Shown here in pieces: positions 48,480 to 56,910 of a DNA stretch of 64,000 nucleotides. The DNA lies in assembly GCA_022820725.1 (NCBI GenBank), contig JAJEFA010000021.1, positions 248,001 to 312,000 of the forward strand. Reading direction: 5' to 3'. Every line of letters begins with the position of its first letter. The first letter of the stretch is position 1. Below the pieces are notes generated by a model, which saw only the letters and a list, made by a program, of their open reading frames with translations, did not search any database and was not told the origin of the DNA. The DNA comes from Candidatus Binatia bacterium. Its GTDB lineage: Bacteria; Desulfobacterota; Binatia; Bin18. The position numbers were made by a program, and so were the translations under genes.

Positions 48480-50021
48480 TTACAACTGTTCCCAATCCAC
48501 ACTTTGCTCAAAGGCGTACGCAACGCGCAAGAGCGTGCTCTCCTGCCAGCGTCGGCCAACGAGTTGCAGGCCGACCGGTAAGCCGTCGCGCAGGCCGCAG
48601 GGCAGATTCAGTGCCGGGTGGCCCGATAAATTGAACGCACTGGTATTCTGACCAGCCGCGGCACTGCGTCGGACCAAATCTTTGAGGGTCAGGCCCGCTT
48701 CGAGCCTTGGAGCCCGCATGGGCGTAGTCGGCAGGGCCAGAATATCGACTTCCTGAAGGGCATGTTCGATCTGCTGGGTGAAGCTGAGGCGGAGATTCTG
48801 GGCCAAGGCGTAATAGCGATTATTGTACTCGCGGCGGAGATAGTTCCCAACCGGCAGAATGAGTTTCAGAAACGGCGGCAGATCGTTGGCCCGGGCGCGG
48901 CGGGCGCGGCCAAAGGTTTCGACCCAGCCGACATTGCTCGCGCCGCCATGACCGTAGCCTTCCCCGTCAGACTCGACCAGCGCGGGGATCGAATGGCTGG
49001 CGATGCCCGTCCAAATGGCCCAGGCGTTTTTGAACATCGGCAGAGAAATCTCACTGCATGCGACACCCAGAGTACCGAGTTGAGCGATTCCTTTTTGAAA
49101 GGCGTCAACCACTTCAGGCTCGACCGCCCGACCTTCCAATCCTTCTTTGACCATCCCGATACGGAGACCCCGGATGTCGGTTGTCAGCGCCTGGGTATAC
49201 GGCTCGGTCTGAATGGGGCCGCGGACCCACTGGGGATCACGCGGGTCGTCGCCGGCAATCACCTCCAGCGTTTGCGCCACCTCTTGGGCGGTTCGCGCCA
49301 TGGGACAAATGAAATCCAGGGTATGGTCCATATAGGTCAAGCCAAAGGAGGGCACCAAGCCATGCGTCGCCTTGATGCTGGTGATGCCACACCAGGCCGC
49401 CGGAATACGGCCGCTGCCGCCTTCATCCACACCCAGGGCGATATCGACATCACCGTTGGCAACCGCGGCGCCACTGCCACCGGACGAGCCGCCGGGCGAA
49501 TGGTCGGGGTTGCGGGGGTTGCGGGCGTAGCCGAACTCGCTGGTTTCCGCCGAAGGGGAGAGCGCGAAACTGTCCATATTGAGCTTACCGACGATTTCGG
49601 CGCCTGCGTCCAACAGCCGCTCAACCACGGTTGCGTCACAATCTGGCACATAGCCTTCCGCAAGCCGGGAGCCATTCGTCAGAGGAATACCGGCCACGGC
49701 GATGTTGTCTTTCAGGCCAACTTTCTTGCCGGCAAGCGGACCGTCAGGCGCGCCGGTGACCCGGCACTTGCGGATAAAAATATTATACGGATCTTCTTCC
49801 GACGTCGGCCGATAGCCGGGGTCGCGGTCGGTATATCGCATCGGCCAGCGTGGCTGCGACAGGTCGTCCAGACGATCCAAGGTGCTGAGCAGGCCTTCGC
49901 TGAGTTCCTCAAGGTCGAGGGCTTCCTGAGGGGTGAGGCGGAGAAAGGACAGTTCGGCTAAATCAGACAGCTCTTCTGCGGTCGGTCGTCTGATCTTCCC
50001 GGTTGAGCGGAGGCGTCGCAT
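48480..50021 (-). CDS. Amidase signature family hydrolase
   Basis: The 513-residue protein has the amidase triad: Lys104 in KKVGLKDNIAVAG, the cis-Ser (Ser179) of SPGGSSGGSGAA and the nucleophile Ser203 in DEGGSGRIPA. The usual Ile after GGS is Gly here. It hydrolyses an amide bond to a carboxylic acid and ammonia or amine. AGGGAGCAGCCGT precedes the ATG. It is separated from the HyuB1 gene only by palindromic element D. Confidence 0.92.
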   Translation of the reverse strand: MRRLRSTGKIRRPTAEELSDLAELSFLRLTPQEALDLEELSEGLLSTLDRLDDLSQPRWPMRYTDRDPGYRPTSEEDPYNIFIRKCRVTGAPDGPLAGKKVGLKDNIAVAGIPLTNGSRLAEGYVPDCDATVVERLLDAGAEIVGKLNMDSFALSPSAETSEFGYARNPRNPDHSPGGSSGGSGAAVANGDVDIALGVDEGGSGRIPAAWCGITSIKATHGLVPSFGLTYMDHTLDFICPMARTAQEVAQTLEVIAGDDPRDPQWVRGPIQTEPYTQALTTDIRGLRIGMVKEGLEGRAVEPEVVDAFQKGIAQLGTLGVACSEISLPMFKNAWAIWTGIASHSIPALVESDGEGYGHGGASNVGWVETFGRARRARANDLPPFLKLILPVGNYLRREYNNRYYALAQNLRLSFTQQIEHALQEVDILALPTTPMRAPRLEAGLTLKDLVRRSAAAGQNTSAFNLSGHPALNLPCGLRDGLPVGLQLVGRRWQESTLLRVAYAFEQSVDWEQL

Positions 50022-50034
50022 ACGGCTGCTCCCT

Positions 50035-50084
50035 AAAGAGTAAAGGTGTCCAGCATCTGCATGTCTGAGGACACGTTTACTCTT
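50035..50084. repeat. Interspersed palindromic element, copy D
   Basis: AAAGAGTAAAGGTGTCC (50035-50051) pairs with GGACACGTTTACTCTT (50069-50084), with one changed base. The centre holds AGCATCT and TGCATGTCTGA. It is oriented like copy B. It lies between the amidase start and the HyuB1 stop codon. Confidence 0.88.
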
Positions 50085-50087
50085 CGC

Positions 50088-51827
50088 TTACTTTGCGGCG
50101 AGTGCGCGCCGCCGCAGGGTTTCGTCGGTGTCGATGGTCATGCTGTCGGGCTGGATCACGACGCCGTAGTCACGCTCGGCGCTGTCCAGGGTGATAAACT
50201 CATCCAGCACGTCACTGAGGACTTTTTGCGGATCGCGGGCAAAGGGGTTCCCCCAGCCACCCCCGCCGCCCTTAAAGGTGGAGATAATCGAACCCGGTGG
50301 CGAGGGGCGATTCGCGGCCGACTCCAGGACTTCTTCCTCATGCTCCGTGCCCCAGTTCAGGACATAGCGGCTGCTCGCACCGTTCTTTCCACCGGCAAAG
50401 CCGGGCGAGGAGTGGCGTACGCCTGTCAGCGCCACATTGATCATGGACGTGTCCCGGACACTTTCCCGCTTCATGGCAAAACCCGGCACCCCGCGCCACT
50501 GCCCTGGAGCGGCTGTATCCCCGACGTATTCATACTGATGATAGAAAAAGGGGAACTGAATCTCGCTCATCTCAACCGTGGAGTAAATCAGGCCGCACAT
50601 GGGGGCCGGCCAGCCGCCCCAGCCATCTTGACCCTGCGTTCCACCCGCCGCCACGAGCGTATTCCCGTACTCAATAGTCACAAACATTTCGCCGTACCGC
50701 GAGTCATGCCCATAGGTAGTGCACAGACAGTAGTTCAACGACACCGAGCCGACTTTGTTGGGAATGGCCTGCTCTAATGCCTGCATGGTGGCCGTACCGA
50801 CATCTCCGCCAATCACGACCGTGCTGAACATACACGGGGCTGGCGGGAGCGGGTTCACGACGGTGCCCTCCGGGGCGGTAATGGTCACGGCTCGAAACAC
50901 GCCGGAGTTGATTGGGATGTCTTCGGGCAGCACCGAACACAGGGCGGTATAGACCCACGAGGCCGTATTGCCAAACGGGCTGTTCACAAAGCCGGGCGTT
51001 TCCGGGCTTGAGCCGCTCAGGTCAACGCTCAGATCAGAGCCCTTGATGGTGACGGTTGTTTTCACCTCGACATCGTAGTTGCCCAGACTGTCGTGGTCCA
51101 AAGTCGCACTGCCCCGGTATTCTCCGTCCGGCCACTTGGCGACCTCGGCCCGAAAGCGTTTTTCCGCATAGTCGAGCGTGTATTCGATACTCTCATTGAC
51201 CACATTCCCGCCATACTTGGCGAACAAGGCATGGACGCGCTGCTCAGCCAGATTGCACGCCCCGAACATGGCGGCCAGATCGCCACGCAACACATTGGGA
51301 ATACGAGAGTTGGCCAGAATCCAGTCGAGCACATCCTGGCGCAGGACACCCTTCTCGAAGAGTTTGATCGGTGGAATACGCAGGGCTTCCTGCCAGATGT
51401 CTTTGGCTTCGGGATTATAGCCGCCCGCCACCGGTCCGCCAAAATCGGCCATGTGGGCGCGGACCGAGGGAAACAGCACCGGCTTGCCGTCAAAGAAGAC
51501 GGGTTTCATCACGGTCCAGTCGGCGTGATGCGTACCGCCGTAGTACGGGTCGTTCAGCATGACGATATCGCCCTCGTGCAGGTCGTCCTGAAACGACTCC
51601 ATCAGGGCTTCAACCGACAGGATGGAGGCAAAGATATGGACGGGAATGGCCGTGGCCCGGGCGACCAAGCGTACATCGCTGCCATCATAAAAGAACACGC
51701 CGGTCGAGTAGTCGTGCACTTCGTTGAACAGCGGATGTACGGCCGTCCGCTCAACCGTTTTGCTCATTTCTTCAGAGATGGCCTCTAGGGAATCCTTGAT
51801 CACCAGAGCAGTGATACGGTCGATCAT
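50088..51827 (-). CDS. hyuB: Hydantoinase B/oxoprolinase-type protein, full length (HyuB1)
   Basis: The 579-residue protein begins with the normal HyuB start (DRITALVIKDSLEAISEEM, VERTAVHPLF) and has EGDIVMLNDPYYGGTHHADW and later GDVGTATMQ, ending in a C-terminal GGGGGWGNPFARDP with the Gly-rich stretch typical of the family. With HyuA it forms an ATP-dependent hydrolase of cyclic amides such as hydantoins or 5-oxoproline. ATG at 51825-51827 follows AAGGAGAATAAGC, which overlaps the end of HyuB2. Confidence 0.93.
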   Translation of the reverse strand: MIDRITALVIKDSLEAISEEMSKTVERTAVHPLFNEVHDYSTGVFFYDGSDVRLVARATAIPVHIFASILSVEALMESFQDDLHEGDIVMLNDPYYGGTHHADWTVMKPVFFDGKPVLFPSVRAHMADFGGPVAGGYNPEAKDIWQEALRIPPIKLFEKGVLRQDVLDWILANSRIPNVLRGDLAAMFGACNLAEQRVHALFAKYGGNVVNESIEYTLDYAEKRFRAEVAKWPDGEYRGSATLDHDSLGNYDVEVKTTVTIKGSDLSVDLSGSSPETPGFVNSPFGNTASWVYTALCSVLPEDIPINSGVFRAVTITAPEGTVVNPLPPAPCMFSTVVIGGDVGTATMQALEQAIPNKVGSVSLNYCLCTTYGHDSRYGEMFVTIEYGNTLVAAGGTQGQDGWGGWPAPMCGLIYSTVEMSEIQFPFFYHQYEYVGDTAAPGQWRGVPGFAMKRESVRDTSMINVALTGVRHSSPGFAGGKNGASSRYVLNWGTEHEEEVLESAANRPSPPGSIISTFKGGGGGWGNPFARDPQKVLSDVLDEFITLDSAERDYGVVIQPDSMTIDTDETLRRRALAAK

Positions 51828-51829
51828 GC

Positions 51830-53020
51830 TTATTCTCCTTTGTGGGGGTTGGGGGTTGGGGGTTGGGGGATTGGGAAGGGACAATCGGGACGGCCACACC
51901 CGGTGACAGTAAAAGGCAATGGCGGGGAGGTGACCGGGGCGGCCAACTGCTCTGCGGACGGCAGGGTCCGGTGCGCCTGACTGAGGGCGGCCGTAACGGC
52001 CTGAACAACTGCCTGACTCGGCTGGTAGGGTGACCAGCCCACCGACATCGGCAGCTTGGCGTGTAAAAAAGTGTCGTCAGGAATTGATATACGTAGGTGC
52101 TGAAACATACCGTCATTAACAGATAGAGCGGGCCAGAGGGAGAAGAAAGGAATGGCTGCTGCGGCCTGAGTGGTGGCCGCAGTGGTGTTCACAAAGCCCT
52201 TGGCCGCAGGAGAACTGCCGGAGAAATCAAGTTCGACGGCTTCGTCCGAAACGGTCAGACGGACCGTGACCTGCAAATCCGCTTCTTCCAAACAGCAGTG
52301 TATAGGCTCACTCTCCCCTCGCCACTCCCCGTGCGGCAGCTCGGACAGGACCGCCTGAGCCTGGACAGCAGTGTCGGTGATGATCTGGTCGAGGGCCTGT
52401 GTGTAGACCGCTGGGGTCTGGCGGGCTGCCAGGTCGGCAACGGCCGTATTGGCTAACTCCAGAACCTCAACCATACTCTGCACGTCTTTTTCAACCAGAT
52501 GTGGCAGCCGGCTGTTGAGGGTCAGCATGGTGAGCGCGTCGCGTTGCAGGACGCCCTTACGGTAGAGCCTGGCCGGTGTGACCCGAATACCCTCCGCCCA
52601 GATTTCGAGGGCAAAAGGATAATACCCGCCCAGGGCCATACCACCCAGGTCGGGCAGGGGGGACTGGACAATGGCCCAGCCGACGAGTTGCTCGGCGACA
52701 AAGAGCGGACGCAGCAGCGTCAGATCCTGAATATGCGTCCCGCCCGAAAACGGATCGTTGGTGAGGATGATGTCACCCTCAGCGACGTTGTCACAAAAGG
52801 CATCACAGACCGCCCGGGCCACCGCCCGGACAATGCCCAAACGTGCCGCCGGGTCTACCCCAACCACGCGGCCGTCTGTGGTGGCGAGGGCGACGGTGAC
52901 GTGCCGCCGATCGATTAAGGCTAAAGAGGCCAGACGGCGTAGGAGTGTCGGTCGCGCCCGCCCGAGGGTCGCCTCTATGGTCGCGCTCGCTTCTTTGTCT
53001 GGGTCGAGGGTGGGTGCCAT
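51830..53020 (-). CDS. Short HyuB paralogue (HyuB2), truncated at the C-terminus
   Basis: The 396-residue protein has HyuB motifs (EGDIILTNDPFSGGTHIQDL, DLGGMALGGYYPFALEIW, LDFSGSSPAAKGFVNTTA) but lacks the usual first 30 residues and stops about 150 residues earlier than HyuB1. Its last residues (PFPIPQPPTPNPHKGE) are encoded by a G/T tract on the plus strand, not by HyuB sequence. It may be an inactive helper subunit or a decaying copy. It starts 1 bp after the HyuA stop and ends 2 bp before HyuB1, so the three genes form one operon. Confidence 0.8.
   Translation of the reverse strand: MAPTLDPDKEASATIEATLGRARPTLLRRLASLALIDRRHVTVALATTDGRVVGVDPAARLGIVRAVARAVCDAFCDNVAEGDIILTNDPFSGGTHIQDLTLLRPLFVAEQLVGWAIVQSPLPDLGGMALGGYYPFALEIWAEGIRVTPARLYRKGVLQRDALTMLTLNSRLPHLVEKDVQSMVEVLELANTAVADLAARQTPAVYTQALDQIITDTAVQAQAVLSELPHGEWRGESEPIHCCLEEADLQVTVRLTVSDEAVELDFSGSSPAAKGFVNTTAATTQAAAAIPFFSLWPALSVNDGMFQHLRISIPDDTFLHAKLPMSVGWSPYQPSQAVVQAVTAALSQAHRTLPSAEQLAAPVTSPPLPFTVTGCGRPDCPFPIPQPPTPNPHKGE
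51844..51869 (+). repeat. Four G5 runs with TT loops: G-quadruplex-forming tract
   Basis: The plus strand reads GGGGG four times with TT between (51844-51848, 51851-51855, 51858-51862, 51865-51869). This is a strong G-quadruplex sequence on the template strand of the HyuB genes. It lies at the HyuB2 3' end, less than 20 bp before the HyuB1 start. Confidence 0.88.
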
Positions 53021-53021
53021 A

Positions 53022-55097
53022 TCACTCGACCTCAATCACATAGGTGAGATGCTCGTCGAGGGTCGCCCGCTGGCCGGTAAAAAGGACGATGGAGGTGCGG
53101 GGCTCTTCGATGATGGCCGGACCGACAACGCAATGCCCCGGCACGAGCTGCTCGCCATTGTAAATATCCGTCTCCACATAATCCTGGGCCGAGGCTGAAT
53201 AAACGGGCCGGGTCCCTCGTAGCGCAGTCCGGGCCTCCTGACTGCCCCGGCGGGCGGTTTGCAGGCTCGGTTTCGCTCTTTGTCCGACGAGGTCGAGGTG
53301 GATATTGAGAATTTCGACTTCGTCCTCGGGCTTCTGAAAGGTGTACAACTGTTCGTGCAGATCGTGGAAGCCCTGGATCGTCGTCGCCATATCCGTGGCA
53401 TTGAGCTGCTCCGTCTGCATTATAACCGGAACCGTCACTTCATGTGTCTGGCCAATATAGCGCATCTCCAGCGAGAATTGGGCGAAGGTTTGCCCCAGGT
53501 GATGCTGCTGACTCCCGAACAACTCCAGGGCTTCCTCGCGCATGCGCCGGAACTGGTCGTTCATGGCCTCCAGATCAAGTTCACTCCCCCGCGCATAGAA
53601 ACTACGGACCCGACTCACCCGTAGGTCGGACAAGAGATCACCCAAGGCGCACAGGACGGGAGCCGTGCCTTTTGGAATGAGGATGGTCTGAATGCCAAGG
53701 TCTTCGATCAGTGCGCCGGCATGAATTGCGCCGGCGCCGCCGAACGCGGTCAACGCGAAGTCCCGCGGGTCGTAGCCTTTCGCCAGCGAAACCCGCCGAA
53801 CGCTATTGCTCATACCATTATTGACAATACGAAAAATACCGCTGGCCGCCTCCAGGAGGCTCATCTCCAGCGGCCGGGCCACTCTGGTCTCGATTGCCTG
53901 GCGGGCCGCCTCCGTGTCCAGCCGCATTTCGCCGCCCAGGAAAGACTCGGGGCTGATATAGCCCAGCACCACGTCAGCATCCGTGACGGTAGCCTCTTGG
54001 CCGCCAAAGCCGTAACACGCCGGGCCCGGATGGGCTCCCGCACTCTGTGGGCCGACGCGTAGCGCGCCTCCCTCGTCGACCCAGGCGATACTACCGCCGC
54101 CAGCGCCAATGGTGTGAATATCGATAAATGGAACCGCAATCCGATACCGACTCATCCACTGGTCGGTTCCGGTTTTGGGCCGCCCGTCCTGCACCAGACA
54201 GACGTCGAAGCTCGTGCCTCCCATATCAACGGTGATGACATCCTTAAAGCCGGACGCCTCGCCCAGATACGCGCCGGCCACCACGCCGCTGGCCGGTCCG
54301 GACAGGAGGGCCTGGACGCCGTGGGCCTGGGCCTGCTCCAGACCTACGACGCCGCCATTGCCCTGCATGATGAAGATGTCGCCCTGAAATCCACGCTGAC
54401 GAAACTCCGTGTCCAGCCGCTCTAAATATCTCTGTAAGCGAGGAGTCACATAGGCATCGACCAGGGTTGTGCTCAGGCGCTCGAATTCACGGACTTGGGG
54501 CAGAACCTCTGACGACAGCGAGATGTGAACATCGGGCAGGAGTTCGCGAATAATCTCGCGCGTCCGGAGTTCGTGGACAGGATTCAAAAACGCAAACAGA
54601 TAACACACGGCTATGGCTTCGACCTGGACCTCCGCCAGCCGCTGCACGGCCGCGCGGACCTCGGCTTCCGCCAGGGGTTTGACGACCTGACCGGCGTAAT
54701 CAATCCGCTCGGTCACGCCGAGACGGCGACGGCGCGGGACGATCTGATACGGAGCCGGGAGGCGAATATCAAAAGCGGCTTCTTTATAGTTACGGCGGAT
54801 CTCTATGGTGTCGCGAAAGCCGGCGGTGGTGATCAGGCCGGTGGTAGCGCCGGTGTATTCCAACATAGTGTTGGTTGCGACCGTCGTGCCGTGGACAACA
54901 ACCGCTATCCGGCTGAGAAAATCCTGCTCGGCCAGTCCGTAGGTACGGGCCAGTTTGCCAACACCGTTGAGTACGCCCAGGGCCTGGTTCTCTGGGGTTG
55001 TCAGGACTTTCTCGGTCTGCGTGTGCCCGGCCTCGTCCGCACACACGAGGTCGGTGAAAGTCCCTCCGACGTCAACGCCTAAGCTATAGGTGGTCAT
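53022..55097 (-). CDS. hyuA: Hydantoinase A (HyuA), ATP-binding subunit
   Basis: The 691-residue protein starts LGVDVGGTFTDLVCADEAG, the HyuA/ASKHA phosphate loop, and has VVHGTTVATNTMLE and ITVDMGGTSFDVCLV later. The length fits bacterial HyuA (about 680-700 residues). It hydrolyses ATP to open the ring of the substrate held with HyuB. It is the first gene of HyuA-HyuB2-HyuB1. Confidence 0.95.
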   Translation of the reverse strand: MTTYSLGVDVGGTFTDLVCADEAGHTQTEKVLTTPENQALGVLNGVGKLARTYGLAEQDFLSRIAVVVHGTTVATNTMLEYTGATTGLITTAGFRDTIEIRRNYKEAAFDIRLPAPYQIVPRRRRLGVTERIDYAGQVVKPLAEAEVRAAVQRLAEVQVEAIAVCYLFAFLNPVHELRTREIIRELLPDVHISLSSEVLPQVREFERLSTTLVDAYVTPRLQRYLERLDTEFRQRGFQGDIFIMQGNGGVVGLEQAQAHGVQALLSGPASGVVAGAYLGEASGFKDVITVDMGGTSFDVCLVQDGRPKTGTDQWMSRYRIAVPFIDIHTIGAGGGSIAWVDEGGALRVGPQSAGAHPGPACYGFGGQEATVTDADVVLGYISPESFLGGEMRLDTEAARQAIETRVARPLEMSLLEAASGIFRIVNNGMSNSVRRVSLAKGYDPRDFALTAFGGAGAIHAGALIEDLGIQTILIPKGTAPVLCALGDLLSDLRVSRVRSFYARGSELDLEAMNDQFRRMREEALELFGSQQHHLGQTFAQFSLEMRYIGQTHEVTVPVIMQTEQLNATDMATTIQGFHDLHEQLYTFQKPEDEVEILNIHLDLVGQRAKPSLQTARRGSQEARTALRGTRPVYSASAQDYVETDIYNGEQLVPGHCVVGPAIIEEPRTSIVLFTGQRATLDEHLTYVIEVE

Positions 55098-55170
55098 ATA
55101 TGACGTAGCGGTGGCACCCGGTCAGAAACTCGGCCGGCGGGTCGCCTCGTCCGCAGCCCGCCGATGAGAC

Positions 55171-55641
55171 TTATTGACCGATAAACTGCTGATTGACCCA
55201 GCCTTGGTCAAACGAGGTCCAGCACTCCGGAGCGAGGATCAGGTTGCGGATTTTCCACTCCCCATTCTCCCGGACGTATTCTTCTTCGTATTTGGCCACA
55301 CCCCAGACCGCCTGTTCGCCGCCTTCGAGCATGGTGCAGGGCTCCAGCAGATACCAGTAACCGGTAGCTGTGTCGCCGTTGACCTCAATACGCGGATTCA
55401 TCACGTAGTGGATGGCAAATGACAGAATCTGAGGGATGGTGCCAAAAAATTCCCGAATGGCAGCTTTCCCCTCGAAGTGTCCGAAATTGCCACCGTCCCA
55501 GACGGCATCTTCCGTAAAGCAGCCGACAAACTTTTCTTCATCACGCTCGTCCGCCCCGGCACAGTAACGAGCCTTGAGCTTTTTGATGGCCTCGACGTCT
55601 TCGAGCGTTTGGACGCGTTGGGCGATGTCTTCAAGATTCAT
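55171..55641 (-). CDS. NTF2/SnoaL-like protein
   Basis: The 156-residue protein has the SnoaL-like cone fold: a helix (DVEAIKKLKARYCAGADERD), FVGCFTEDAVWDGGNFG with the Asp/His-type active cleft, and a strand-rich end (YEEEYVRENGEWKIRNLIL). Such proteins are dehydratases, isomerases or binding proteins. ATG at 55639-55641 follows AAGGAGGAAGTC. It lies 10 bp downstream of the amidohydrolase-2 gene. Confidence 0.88.
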   Translation of the reverse strand: MNLEDIAQRVQTLEDVEAIKKLKARYCAGADERDEEKFVGCFTEDAVWDGGNFGHFEGKAAIREFFGTIPQILSFAIHYVMNPRIEVNGDTATGYWYLLEPCTMLEGGEQAVWGVAKYEEEYVRENGEWKIRNLILAPECWTSFDQGWVNQQFIGQ

Positions 55642-55651
55642 GACTTCCTCC

Positions 55652-56794
55652 TTACTTGGTTGAGAGCCCAAAAAATTGGACCGCGTTTTCTCCCAATATT
55701 TTGTTGACCGATACCTCCGGCAGGGTGTGTAGGGCGTTCCGCGCTTTGGCAACCGGGTCGGTAAAGCCTTCGGCATGCGGATAGTCCGAACCGATAAAAA
55801 ACTTGTGGTCGCCCAGCAACTCAACCATATAGGGCAGCAGGCGCTCATCCGGGTCAGCCGCAATCCAGATATTCCGCTCAAAATACTCGCTGGCCGGACG
55901 CTCCATCCGACACGAGTGGCCCATATAGCTGTAACGATAATCGAGGCGGTCAAGCCATTCCACGACCCAGCCGCTGGCGGATTCAATGGTGGCGACGCGC
56001 AGCTTGGGAAAGCGCTCAAACACTCCGTCGTAGACCATGGTGGTGAGGGCCATGCGGGGGTCCTGAATGCCGTTCATACTCAAGAACATGAAGCCAGGCC
56101 GACGGTCCGCATACCAGTCGTGACCCAGGTAGTTGCGATGTACGACCAGATGGAGACCGACCGCCATGTCGTGATACTGGGCGGCGTCCCAGACCGGGTC
56201 AAAATCCGGACAGCCGAAACTCTTGCCGTCAACCGGCAGGGCTCCGACAAAGATCGTTCGCATGCCCGCATCGGCCAGACGCTCGATCTCACGCACGGCC
56301 TGGGTGGGGTGACGCAGAGAAATATGCCCGACCGGATACAGCCGGGTACGGTGATGGGCGCACACCTCCAGAGTCCAGGTGTTATAGGCGCGACAATGGG
56401 CGGCCGCCAAATCCGGGTCGGTCACCTGACCCTCCCACATCAGACCCAGGGTCGGATAGATAAGCTGGCACTCAAAGCCCTCGTTATTCAGGTAGGCGAT
56501 GCGCTGGTCCATGTCTTCGAGGGTATTATTAAACGCGCCGGAAAAGTCGAAAGACCCCAGCCCCGAGCCATCCTCCTTCTGACCGTAGCCCACGCCCACG
56601 CCGAGCAGATCTTCCATGCTGAACTCACCCACCCCCCGAATCTGTTTTGATTCATTGATGAGCATGGCATGCGTGCCGGTCTGCGGGTCCTGGGTGAAGC
56701 GCAGACAGCGATCTCGAAACTCCGGTTCGATATAGCGCTCCCATAAATCGAGCGGTTCCATGAAATGGCTGTCCGCGTCAATAATCCGGCTCAT
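55652..56794 (-). CDS. Amidohydrolase-2 family TIM-barrel hydrolase, paralogue 2
   Basis: The 380-residue protein starts MSRIIDADSHFMEPLDLW and ends with GSDYPHAEGF near the C-terminus, with His in the central barrel (LHLVVHRNYLG). It is a close paralogue of 28183-29301, sharing the same N-terminal metal motif and the final Asp motif. The substrate is unknown. ATG at 56792-56794 is chosen because the start of the metal motif follows directly. Confidence 0.88.
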   Translation of the reverse strand: MSRIIDADSHFMEPLDLWERYIEPEFRDRCLRFTQDPQTGTHAMLINESKQIRGVGEFSMEDLLGVGVGYGQKEDGSGLGSFDFSGAFNNTLEDMDQRIAYLNNEGFECQLIYPTLGLMWEGQVTDPDLAAAHCRAYNTWTLEVCAHHRTRLYPVGHISLRHPTQAVREIERLADAGMRTIFVGALPVDGKSFGCPDFDPVWDAAQYHDMAVGLHLVVHRNYLGHDWYADRRPGFMFLSMNGIQDPRMALTTMVYDGVFERFPKLRVATIESASGWVVEWLDRLDYRYSYMGHSCRMERPASEYFERNIWIAADPDERLLPYMVELLGDHKFFIGSDYPHAEGFTDPVAKARNALHTLPEVSVNKILGENAVQFFGLSTK

Positions 56795-56857
56795 CCGTTT
56801 CCTTCCCTCCTCCTCTCGTAGCGAAAGACGGACGACTTGAAAAGCCTGGGCGCAAAC

Positions 56858-56884
56858 AAAAAGGGGCACGGTCTGCCGTGCCCC
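56858..56884 (-). terminator. Intrinsic terminator after the amidohydrolase gene at 56911
   Basis: On the minus strand GGGGCACGG, a 4-nt loop and CCGTGCCCC form a 9-bp perfect stem followed by TTTTTG. It is 27 bp past the stop codon. Confidence 0.92.
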
Positions 56885-56910
56885 TTCGTCATTGTGCGGG
56901 TCGCGTGCGA

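Noticed and set aside
48762..49961. A 399-codon open frame on the plus strand
   Set aside because: It lies entirely antisense to the amidase gene, has no family motifs and mirrors the G+C-driven frames seen opposite other strong genes.
55105..55165. GC hairpin CGGCGGG...CCCGCCG between HyuA and the NTF2-like gene
   Set aside because: The loop is long and no T-run follows on either strand, so a terminator is not supported.
55171..56019. A single long frame joining the NTF2-like gene with upstream sequence
   Set aside because: The upstream part is antisense-like noise over the amidohydrolase gene; the true start is the ATG at 55641 with AAGGAGG.
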